From an uncultured Lachnospiraceae bacterium (GTDB lineage Bacteria > Bacillota > Clostridia > Lachnospirales > Lachnospiraceae), in contig CAKRWT010000052.1 of the NCBI GenBank assembly GCA_934418125.1, positions 1-12,980 on the forward strand: a stretch of 12,980 nucleotides of DNA. Direction: 5' to 3'. Numbering within the stretch: the stretch's first letter is position 1; every line of letters begins with the position of its first letter. The notes beneath the pieces were generated by a model. It was not told where the DNA came from and ran no database searches. It saw nothing but the letters and a program-made list of their open reading frames with translations. Shown here piece after piece: positions 6,296 through 12,980 of the stretch. The position numbers were made by a program, and so were the translations under genes.

Positions 6296-7588
6296 ATGGA
6301 AAAGAAAGATGCAGTACAAGGACTCTTTGAATTTATTGATAACAGTCCCACCTGTTTTCAGGCAATCGGACAGATGCAGGAACGCTTTGCAAAAGCTGGC
6401 TATCAGGAACTGTCAGAACGGCAGCCGTGGAAGCTTACCGAGGGCGGCAGCTATTATGTGAGCCGGAACGACTCTGCTATCATAGCGTTTCAGTTCCCTG
6501 TCTGTAAAACGGAGGAGCTGAAGGGATTCCATATCGTGGCAGCCCACAGCGATTCTCCCTGTTTTAAGATAAAGGAACAGGCACAGATGGAAACGGAAAA
6601 ACATTATCTGAAATGGGATGTGGAGAAGTACGGCGGCATGATTCTGTCTACCTGGCTGGACCGGCCATTATCCGTAGCAGGTAGAGTGGTTGTAAAGGAA
6701 GGAAAAGAATTGGTGACCAAATTGGTCAATATAGAACGCAACATGGCAGTTATCCCTAATGTGGCAATTCACATGAACCGGGAGATGAATAAAGGGGTAG
6801 AATATAATCCCCAGACAGATATGGCACCATTAGCAGGAGAGGTGGCATCCGGAGAAAGTTTTTTATCGTTGATAGCAAAGAATTGTGGAGTAGACGAAGA
6901 TGCGGTTCTGGGGCATGATATGTTCTTATATAACCGGGATAAGTGTACTACTATGGGAATGAAGGAAGAGTATATCTGTGGTCCCAGACTGGATGATTTG
7001 GAATGCGCCTATGCCGGCATGGAAGCCATGCTGGCAGGAAAGCCGGGAGAATATATTAATATGCTGGTTATTTTCGATAATGAGGAAGTGGGAAGCGGTA
7101 CGAAACAGGGGGCCGATTCCACGTTCTTAAAAGATGTGCTTGCGCGGATTCGCTATGGATTATCCCTGGAGGAAGAAAAGTATCAGTGCATGCTGGCAGA
7201 TAGTTTCCTGATTTCAGCGGATAATGCCCATGGGGTACACCCAAATCATCCGGAGAAGGCAGACCCGGAGAACCGACCCTATTTAAATGAAGGAATTGTC
7301 ATTAAATATCACGGCTCCCAGAGATATGCGACGGATGCCTATTCTGGTGCCGTGATGAAAGAACTTTGCAGGAAAGCCGGCGTTCCGTACCAGACCTACG
7401 CCAATCGTTCCGATATTCCGGGTGGCAGTACCCTTGGAAATATTCTGATGGCACAGGTGTCTATGAATACGGTAGACATCGGACTGCCTCAGCTTGCCAT
7501 GCATTCTGCTTATGAAACAGCAGGCAGCCGGGATATTGCCTATCTGATAGAAGCACTTACGGTGTTCTACCAGGGAGAAGCCCTATAG
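6296..7588 (+). CDS. M18 family aspartyl-type aminopeptidase
   Basis: A cytoplasmic dinuclear-zinc aminopeptidase that trims N-terminal residues, usually acidic ones, from peptides. ATG 6296 follows GAGG (6285-6288) by 7 bases and gives 430 residues, usual for the family; an in-frame ATG at 6278 would add six. M18 motifs are in order: VAAHSDSP (His84, Asp86), RLDDL (Asp233-234), FDNEEVGSGTKQGA (Glu263-264), SADNAHGVHPNHP (Asp309), then RSDIPGGSTLG and LAMHSAYETAG (His403). There is no signal peptide. It is the last gene of the zinc-ribbon-nth cluster. Its TAG stop lies within a CTATAG palindrome that also supplies the stop of the convergent AraC gene. Substrate preference is inferred from family only. 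Confidence 0.95.
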   Translation: MEKKDAVQGLFEFIDNSPTCFQAIGQMQERFAKAGYQELSERQPWKLTEGGSYYVSRNDSAIIAFQFPVCKTEELKGFHIVAAHSDSPCFKIKEQAQMETEKHYLKWDVEKYGGMILSTWLDRPLSVAGRVVVKEGKELVTKLVNIERNMAVIPNVAIHMNREMNKGVEYNPQTDMAPLAGEVASGESFLSLIAKNCGVDEDAVLGHDMFLYNRDKCTTMGMKEEYICGPRLDDLECAYAGMEAMLAGKPGEYINMLVIFDNEEVGSGTKQGADSTFLKDVLARIRYGLSLEEEKYQCMLADSFLISADNAHGVHPNHPEKADPENRPYLNEGIVIKYHGSQRYATDAYSGAVMKELCRKAGVPYQTYANRSDIPGGSTLGNILMAQVSMNTVDIGLPQLAMHSAYETAGSRDIAYLIEALTVFYQGEAL

Positions 7589-8593
7589 AAGAGGAACGGC
7601 AAAGGGGCTTTGCTCCAACTGTTTTTCAGATACCATGTAGTGGTTCCGGTAATGAGTAGGGGTGCAACCCACATATTTCTTAAATAATTTGTTAAAATAA
7701 CTGGTGTTATTAAAACCCACGCTGGCGGCTGTTTCGGCGACGGAAAGAGTTTGGCCGGAGGTATCCAGTAACAGCTTGGTTGCCTCGTAAATCCGCAGCT
7801 TCATCAGATACTCAAAGGGGGTTACCTGTAAGGTCCTGGAAAAACAACGGCAGCACTCACTTTTACTGACGTGTATACTGTCTGCAATATCTTCCAGGGA
7901 AATCGGCTCCGCGTAATGAGTCCGGATATACAGCATGGCTTGCTTGACCCGCTGTTCATCCAAAGAAACCTGAGGGATAGCAACGGATGCTTTTAATCTG
8001 GGAAGCTGGCTGATGAGCAAAGACCAGAAACGACATAAATGCCCTTTGGTTTCGATTTCGTAGCCGAAGGGCTTTGTTAAATTTATGGCAATGGTATCAT
8101 TGATGGCATCCATTATACGCTCATGCCATTCGTTTTTCTCATCTAGTACCAGCATCTTGAAAAGATGCTGATTCTGTACTGGCAGCAGATATTTGGTCTG
8201 CAGGTAACTGTTTTTATGCCCGAAGAGAAAATCAGGATGAAAAACAAGAGAATAGAAGGTACATTTCTGTTGTTCTAAAGGATGCATGGTGTGCATCGCA
8301 TTCTGGTTGATGATAACCGCCTGTCCTGGTTTTATCGTATAAGTGGCATCATCGGTGGACACCTCGGCAATTCCGTCATTGATAATCAGAATTTCCATCT
8401 CTTCATGCCAGTGCCAGCGAATATAATTCAAATAAGATTTCCGAAGGTCGAGATAATAAATATTGATAGGATAATCCAGGGAGCCGTGTGATTTCTGCTC
8501 ATAGAGATTATCGTAAGTCTTAATCCAGTCATCGCGATTGCTGATCTGGACATCGGTTTGTGACTGTGTGTCTGCTATATTAACTGTGTTCAT
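7583..8593 (-). CDS. AraC-family transcriptional regulator with N-terminal cupin domain
   Basis: A 336-residue regulator. The N-terminal half (about 40-130) is a cupin/AraC-binding fold, with WHWHEEMEILI (His61, His63, Glu65), a GxAEV turn, IKPGQAVIINQNAMHTMHP and FYSLVFHPDFL. This type typically senses a sugar or other small ligand. Residues about 213-320 hold the two AraC helix-turn-helices: ISLEDIADSIHVSKSECCRCF (about 231-251), and LSVAETAASVGFNNTSYFNKLFKK then GCTPTHYR (about 283-316). The start has AAAGGG 7-8 bases upstream on its strand. It is divergent from the nucleotidase gene across 206 bases and overlaps the end of the M18 gene by 6 bases. Control of the nucleotidase gene, its own gene, or both is inference; the ligand is unknown. 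Confidence 0.93.
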   Translation of the reverse strand: MNTVNIADTQSQTDVQISNRDDWIKTYDNLYEQKSHGSLDYPINIYYLDLRKSYLNYIRWHWHEEMEILIINDGIAEVSTDDATYTIKPGQAVIINQNAMHTMHPLEQQKCTFYSLVFHPDFLFGHKNSYLQTKYLLPVQNQHLFKMLVLDEKNEWHERIMDAINDTIAINLTKPFGYEIETKGHLCRFWSLLISQLPRLKASVAIPQVSLDEQRVKQAMLYIRTHYAEPISLEDIADSIHVSKSECCRCFSRTLQVTPFEYLMKLRIYEATKLLLDTSGQTLSVAETAASVGFNNTSYFNKLFKKYVGCTPTHYRNHYMVSEKQLEQSPFAVPLL

Positions 8594-8637
8594 AGAATAT
8601 CCCTTTTACGTGTATACAACTTTCTTTTTATCAGTCT

Positions 8638-8665
8638 ATCTTATCATGTGGAGCGATAGTGTCAA
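8638..8665 (-). promoter_or_regulatory. Promoter for the AraC-type regulator
   Basis: Read on the minus strand, a perfect -35 box TTGACA (8665-8660) is followed after 16 bases by TAAGAT (8643-8638). The start point would be near 8631, giving a leader of about 38 bases before the ATG at 8593. Confidence 0.6.
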
Positions 8666-8723
8666 GTAACCCATGAAAAATAAAAATGCAAGGGTTCCCA
8701 GGAGAAAAAATGCCTTTTCAAAA

Positions 8724-8752
8724 TTGCGATTGTTTGCATCAGATGTTAAAAT
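8724..8752 (+). promoter_or_regulatory. Extended -10 promoter for the nucleotidase gene
   Basis: TTGCGA (8724-8729) is separated by 17 bases from TAAAAT (8747-8752), which is preceded by TG at 8744-8745 as in extended -10 promoters. The start would be near 8759, about 40 bases before the ATG at 8800. It does not overlap the divergent promoter, leaving about 58 bases between the two -35 boxes for a regulator. Confidence 0.6.
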
Positions 8753-8799
8753 GATGGTAAAATCAACAAAAATCAGAAAGAAAGCAGATTGGGATTATT

Positions 8800-10740
8800 A
8801 TGAAAATATGGAAAAAGATAGCAGTAGTGGTGATGGCGGTTGTGATGATACTTCCGTTAATGATGGGATTTGCGGTTCGGGCTGCGGATAATCCTAAGCA
8901 ACTGGATGTATTGTTTACGCACGATACCCATTCCCATTTAAACAGCTTTACAACCATTGTAAATGGGAAGAAAGAAGAAGCAGGTGGCTTTGCAAAGTTA
9001 AAAACATTGATAGAGGAGCAGAAGAAAGCCAATCCGGATACCCTTGTACTGGATGGTGGAGATTTTTCAATGGGAACACTGATTCAGACTGTGTATGACA
9101 CGGAGGCAGTGGAACTTCGTATGCTTGGTTACCTTGGATATGATGTGACAACTCTGGGAAATCATGAATTTGATTATCGTTCCAAAGGGCTGGCAGACAT
9201 GCTGACAGCAGCGAAAAAGTCCGGTGAAGCAGTACCGAATCTGGTATTGTGCAATGTGGACTGGAATGCAATGGAGGAGGCCGGCTTAAAAGAAGGCCAG
9301 AAGCAGCTGCAAGCAGCATTTGAAACATACGGTGTAAAAGATTATGTGGTGGTTCAAAAAGGAAATGTAAAAATTGCAGTGCTTGGCGTATTTGGAGAAG
9401 ATGCTCTTGAATGTGCTCCGACATGCGAACTGGTATTTAAAAACCCGGTGGAAGCGGCAAAACAAACCGTAGAAGAAATCAAGAAAAAGGAAGAGGCAGA
9501 CATGATAGTCTGTGTATCCCATAGCGGAACATGGGAGGATGAGAAAAAGTCGGAAGATGAAATTCTGGCAAAAGAGGTTCCTGATATTGATTTGATTATC
9601 AGTGGACATACCCATTCACAATTAGAGGAACCGATTCAACATGGGGATACTTATATTGTATCATGCGGTGAGTATGGAAAAAATCTTGGAACACTTTCTA
9701 TGAGACAGAAGGAAGATGGACGCTGGAATATGACGTCCTATGAATTGATTCCGGTATCGGATGGCGTGGAGCCGGATAAGACGACACAGGCGAAAATCGA
9801 TGCGTTAATGGATACGGTAGATACAAATTATCTTGTAAATTTTGGATATACAAGAGAAGAGGTTCTTGCGGAAAATGATATCGAATTTAACAGCAATAAT
9901 GAAATGTATACGAAGCATGAGGAACTGAACCTCGGTAACATTATGTCAGATGCCTATGTATATGCGGTGGAGAATTCGGATTATTATGATGGAAATCCGG
10001 TGGATGTAGCAGTAGTTCCGAGCGGAACAGTACGGGATACTTATGCAAAAGGTGATATTACAGTAGAGTCGGTCTACAATTCCTTTTCACTGGGAATCGG
10101 AAAAGACGGGCTGGCAGGCTATCCTTTAGTCAGTGCATATCTCACAGGGAAAGAATTAAAACTGGTGGCAGAAATCGATGCTTCGGTATCTGATTTTATG
10201 ACCTCTGCAAGGTTGTATTGCAGCGGATTGCATTTTACCTATAATCCACATCGGATAATTTTGAATAAAGTAACAGACTGCTATCTAACCGGACAGGACG
10301 GAAAAAGAGAAGAAATTCAGGATGATAAGCTCTACCATGTTGTGACGGACCTTTATACAGGACAGATGCTGGGGTCTGTGATGGACATTTCTTATGGTTT
10401 ATTATCCATTACACCGAAGGATAAGGATGGAAATCCAATCGAAAATCTGGAAGACCAGGCAATCATGGAAGGACAGCAGGAATTAAAGGCATGGGTTGCA
10501 ATTGCAAGATATATGCAATCCTTTGAGGATACAGATGATGATGGTATTGCCAATGTACCCGAGTATTATGCGGTGACACATGGACGTAAAGTAGTGGAGG
10601 ACAGCAGAAATATAGTTGATTTGTTGAAACATCCGAATAAGTTTTCGGTCATGATTATCGGAATTGTTGTTGCCATGATTCTGATTATCCTGTTACTGAT
10701 TTTCATTCTTCGAAGAATTATCCATAGAATCTTCCGGTAA
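8800..10740 (+). CDS. Secreted membrane-anchored 5'-nucleotidase / metallophosphatase (UshA-CpdB family)
   Basis: A surface hydrolase of nucleotides or cyclic nucleotides, releasing phosphate and nucleosides for uptake. Residues 1-28 are a signal peptide (KIWKK, hydrophobic core, AVRAAD). The calcineurin-like phosphoesterase domain carries the two-metal motifs THDTHSH (Asp42, His44), DGGDF (Asp88), GNHEFDY (Asn121, His122), VSHSG (His241) and SGHTH (His270, His272). Residues about 345-545 fit the 5'-nucleotidase C-terminal substrate domain (LGNIMSDAY, PSGTVRD, YNSFSLG). A DTDDDGIANVPE loop (577-588) resembles a calcium-binding loop. TM 615-638 with a basic RRIIHRIFR tail anchors it, with no LPxTG motif. 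The ribosome site is weak. The AraC gene is divergent; the S8 peptidase starts 40 bases downstream. The exact substrate (AMP, cyclic nucleotide or other) is not resolvable here. Confidence 0.93.
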   Translation: MKIWKKIAVVVMAVVMILPLMMGFAVRAADNPKQLDVLFTHDTHSHLNSFTTIVNGKKEEAGGFAKLKTLIEEQKKANPDTLVLDGGDFSMGTLIQTVYDTEAVELRMLGYLGYDVTTLGNHEFDYRSKGLADMLTAAKKSGEAVPNLVLCNVDWNAMEEAGLKEGQKQLQAAFETYGVKDYVVVQKGNVKIAVLGVFGEDALECAPTCELVFKNPVEAAKQTVEEIKKKEEADMIVCVSHSGTWEDEKKSEDEILAKEVPDIDLIISGHTHSQLEEPIQHGDTYIVSCGEYGKNLGTLSMRQKEDGRWNMTSYELIPVSDGVEPDKTTQAKIDALMDTVDTNYLVNFGYTREEVLAENDIEFNSNNEMYTKHEELNLGNIMSDAYVYAVENSDYYDGNPVDVAVVPSGTVRDTYAKGDITVESVYNSFSLGIGKDGLAGYPLVSAYLTGKELKLVAEIDASVSDFMTSARLYCSGLHFTYNPHRIILNKVTDCYLTGQDGKREEIQDDKLYHVVTDLYTGQMLGSVMDISYGLLSITPKDKDGNPIENLEDQAIMEGQQELKAWVAIARYMQSFEDTDDDGIANVPEYYAVTHGRKVVEDSRNIVDLLKHPNKFSVMIIGIVVAMILIILLLIFILRRIIHRIFR

Positions 10741-10780
10741 TGCATATAGTGTAAGCAAAGATGGAACTTTGAGGAAGCTT

Positions 10781-12520
10781 ATGGCATCGCAGAAAAACGA
10801 AAATCTTCTGAATCTGGCACTGGAGACACCGGAAGCAGAACGGGAGCAGTCTCTGGAACTGAATGTGGGATTTAACAAGGAAGAAAAGACCTGGGAAGTG
10901 ATTGTAAAATACCACGGAACCCTGGAGGCATTAGCGGAACGGCAGATAGAAGTAGAAGAGTTGATTGCGGGCTATGCGATTCTGACCGTGCCGGAGTCCA
11001 GGATGGAAGAACTGGCACAGATAGAACAGATTGAATATGTGGAGAAACCCAAAAGGCTGTTTTTCGAAGACCTGGCGGTAAAAGAGGCAGTCTGCTTTCT
11101 GCCTGGCAGTGGACTGGCAGAAAGTCTTACCGGAAAGGGTGTGCTGGTGGCAGTTATTGATTCCGGTATCAGCTATTGGAACAGCGATTTCCGGCATGCA
11201 GATGGGACTACCAGAATACGCTTTCTCTGGGACCAGATAACGGGAAAGGAATATGATGCAGCGCAGATTAACGAGGCGCTGGCAACGGACAACAGAGAAG
11301 CCGCGTTGGGAATAGTACCCAGTATCGATACCACAGGGCATGGCACCGCGGTAGCAGGGATTGCGGCAGGAAATGGAGGAACGGCAGGAGCCGCTTACGC
11401 CGGTATGGCACCGGAAAGCGAACTGCTGGTAGTGCGTCTGGGGGTGCCGGGGGCAGAAGCTTTTCCCAGAACTACAGAACTGATGCGGGCGTTAAACTAT
11501 GTAGTGCAGAAGGCTCTGTTATTACAGATGCCGGTGGCTGTGAATGTAAGCTTTGGGAATACCTATGGTGCCCATAATGGGACCTCCCTTCTGGAACGGT
11601 TTCTGGATAATGTGTCGGAAATCGGACGGAGCGTTGTCTGTGTCGGCAGTGGAAATGAAGGGGCAAGCGGAGGACATGTAGGGGGTCGTGTAGGAAACGA
11701 TACAGCCGCCATAGAGCTTATTGTGGGAGAATACGAGACTGGACTGAACGTGCAGCTATGGAAAGAATATGTGGACCGGTATCGTGTCCGCCTGCGCTCA
11801 CCAGGTGGGGAAGAAATCCTCATAGACACGGACAGACCCGGCAAACAGACTTATCAGCTGGAGCAGACTACCCTGTTACTCTATAATGGGGAGCCGGCTC
11901 CTTATCTGACGGCCCAGGAAGTATACTTTGATTTCCTGAGTAGTCCGGGAGAACGTTATCTTGCCAGTGGAATCTGGACTTTTTTCTTAGAGCCTGTCCG
12001 GATTGTGACTGGTAATTATACTTTTTATCTGCCTTCAGGAGGAGTCCGGAGTACAGCCACCCGGTTTGTACAGCCTACCCCGGATGTGACACTGACGATT
12101 CCTTCGACTGCAGCGAAAGTTATCACAGTGGGGGCTTACGATGCGGTGTATGAATCCTATGCGGATTTTTCCGGCAGAGGGTATCTGTATCAGGACCAGG
12201 TAAACAGCAGGACGGTGGATTCCTTTGTAAAACCGGATTTGGTGGCACCGGGGGTAAATGTGACAGCTCCTGACAGAAATGGCGGCTATCATGCAGTAAC
12301 CGGAACGTCCTTTGCCACGCCCTTTGTTACCGGGGCAGCAGCACTCCTGATGGAGTGGGGGATTGTACAGGGAAGGGATGCCTATTTATATGGGGAGAAA
12401 GTAAAGGCATATCTGCGGAAAGGAGCACAGCCTGTGAGAGGAGAACGGGAGTATCCCAATCCCAGGGTGGGGTATGGGAGATTATGTGTGCGGGAAAGTC
12501 TACCCGATGCATTTCTCTAA
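10781..12520 (+). CDS. S8 subtilisin-like serine protease of the CspB/CspC type
   Basis: A 579-residue subtilase without signal peptide. ATG 10781 follows GAGGA (10771-10775) by 5 bases; an in-frame TTG at 10769 would remove that logic. Residues about 1-95 look like a prodomain (ENLLNLALETPEAERE, VKYHG, IAGYAILTVP, IEYVEKPKRLFF). The catalytic triad is intact: Asp127 (AVIDSGI), His187 (TTGHGTAVAG) and Ser510 (TGTSFATPF), with oxyanion Asn292 (GSGNEG). The Asn-to-Ser interval is about 218 residues against about 66 in subtilisin; the extra part (about 305-425) is strand-rich and fits the jelly-roll insert of Clostridium CspB. Csp proteases act in spore germination, but Lachnospiraceae carry several paralogues, so a germination role is not proven. 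It lies 40 bases after the nucleotidase gene and overlaps the convergent LysR gene by 21 bases. Confidence 0.93.
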   Translation: MASQKNENLLNLALETPEAEREQSLELNVGFNKEEKTWEVIVKYHGTLEALAERQIEVEELIAGYAILTVPESRMEELAQIEQIEYVEKPKRLFFEDLAVKEAVCFLPGSGLAESLTGKGVLVAVIDSGISYWNSDFRHADGTTRIRFLWDQITGKEYDAAQINEALATDNREAALGIVPSIDTTGHGTAVAGIAAGNGGTAGAAYAGMAPESELLVVRLGVPGAEAFPRTTELMRALNYVVQKALLLQMPVAVNVSFGNTYGAHNGTSLLERFLDNVSEIGRSVVCVGSGNEGASGGHVGGRVGNDTAAIELIVGEYETGLNVQLWKEYVDRYRVRLRSPGGEEILIDTDRPGKQTYQLEQTTLLLYNGEPAPYLTAQEVYFDFLSSPGERYLASGIWTFFLEPVRIVTGNYTFYLPSGGVRSTATRFVQPTPDVTLTIPSTAAKVITVGAYDAVYESYADFSGRGYLYQDQVNSRTVDSFVKPDLVAPGVNVTAPDRNGGYHAVTGTSFATPFVTGAAALLMEWGIVQGRDAYLYGEKVKAYLRKGAQPVRGEREYPNPRVGYGRLCVRESLPDAFL

Positions 12521-12980
12521 TGCACCGGCAGCAATGCTGAGAGCATCTCCCTTACGCTTCAGCAGACAGATATTTCTGGCCGGAATAGGAGGCTCCATCT
12601 GCAAAAGGATTAAATCTTCCAGATTTTCCTTGGTCAGAAACTCCATGGGAACAAAGCCGATGCCTAAGTCGCTTTTTACCAGGGGAAGAATCTGGTCTGC
12701 CGTAGAAGCCTCAATATCCGGGGAAAAGGATAAGCCCCATTGACGAAAGACTTCGGAATAGAAGGCAAAGGAACTGGTCTGCTCGCCCAGTCCGATGAGT
12801 GGATAATGTTCTAACTGCTGGCGGGTCAGGGAAGTGCCGGTGGACAGGGAAAAGACAGCACTGCACACAGGTACTTCCTGAATGGTGCGCAGAATGGCAG
12901 TATGTAACCCCTGGGGCAGCTCGAAGGGGTCTGTGACAATGGCAAAATCCGCAAGCCCTTTTTTCAGGGTGTCGATGGCC
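12500..12980 (-). CDS. LysR-family transcriptional regulator, C-terminal part (runs off the right edge)
   Basis: Read on the minus strand from the window edge, the open frame begins AIDTLKKGLADFAIVTDPFE and ends at a TAG at 12502-12500. The LkkGlaDfAIV pattern is typical of the LysR substrate-binding domain. It continues with YPLIGLGEQTSSF, ASTADQILPLVKSDLGIGFVP and a C-terminal ALSIAAGALEKCI helix, as in the second lobe of these domains. The DNA-binding helix-turn-helix and true start lie outside the window. The effector and targets cannot be told. Its last 21 bases overlap the end of the S8 protease gene on the other strand. Confidence 0.88.
   Translation of the reverse strand, partial: AIDTLKKGLADFAIVTDPFELPQGLHTAILRTIQEVPVCSAVFSLSTGTSLTRQQLEHYPLIGLGEQTSSFAFYSEVFRQWGLSFSPDIEASTADQILPLVKSDLGIGFVPMEFLTKENLEDLILLQMEPPIPARNICLLKRKGDALSIAAGALEKCIG

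Noticed and set aside
8710..8754. A 14-residue frame (MPFQNCDCLHQMLK) with an AGGAG site upstream of the nucleotidase gene.
   Set aside because: It lies across the -35 and -10 boxes of the proposed promoter and would need a more upstream start point; likely chance.
8673..8891. A 72-codon plus-strand frame starting upstream of the nucleotidase gene.
   Set aside because: Its second half is the nucleotidase signal-peptide region in another frame and its composition is unlike a real protein.
1..12980. CRISPR arrays, tRNA or rRNA genes, phage or toxin-antitoxin/defence modules.
   Set aside because: No regularly spaced repeats, no structural RNA signature and no such protein families were seen on either strand.

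Overview
The window looks like a chromosomal segment of a low-to-mid GC Gram-positive anaerobe, most likely a gut Lachnospiraceae-type Clostridia. The basis is AGGAGG/GAGG ribosome sites, dense short-spaced gene packing, the protein style of each gene, and a CspB/C-like subtilase of the kind found in spore-forming Clostridia. This taxonomic call is inference; no rRNA or marker gene is present.

Left part (1-4893, all +): a periplasmic-binding-protein-type sugar-binding protein whose N-terminus is out of frame or missing; a 1090-residue membrane-bound c-di-GMP enzyme with its own strong sigma-A promoter (degenerate GGDEF, then intact EAL, TM, extracytoplasmic sensor, TM, intact GGDEF); and closely behind it tag (3-methyladenine DNA glycosylase I).

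Middle (4894-5274): a 381-bp gene-free stretch. It holds a palindromic, MITE-like element with long imperfect terminal inverted repeats around an inner hairpin, followed by a 44-bp direct repeat of its right end. This is the most unusual non-coding structure in the window.

Next (5275-7588, all +) is a short probable operon: a zinc-ribbon small protein, nth (endonuclease III) and an M18 aminopeptidase. It meets, tail to tail with a 6-bp overlap, a minus-strand AraC/cupin regulator (7583-8593). From the same intergenic region a promoter drives a secreted, membrane-anchored 5'-nucleotidase/metallophosphatase (8800-10740), so the AraC protein is a candidate regulator of it. Forty bases downstream is a cytoplasmic S8 subtilase with an inserted jelly-roll-like region (10781-12520). 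It overlaps by 21 bp the end of a minus-strand LysR-type regulator that runs off the right edge.

Functionally this is a mosaic: second-messenger signalling (c-di-GMP), base-excision repair (tag and nth, separated by the repeat element), peptide turnover (M18, S8) and extracellular nucleotide salvage. I see no CRISPR array, tRNA, rRNA, phage or defence system. The leads worth checking are the 4945-5248 palindromic element, the probable single-base frameshift in the binding-protein gene, the two-enzyme c-di-GMP architecture, and the leader mini-ORF in front of it.
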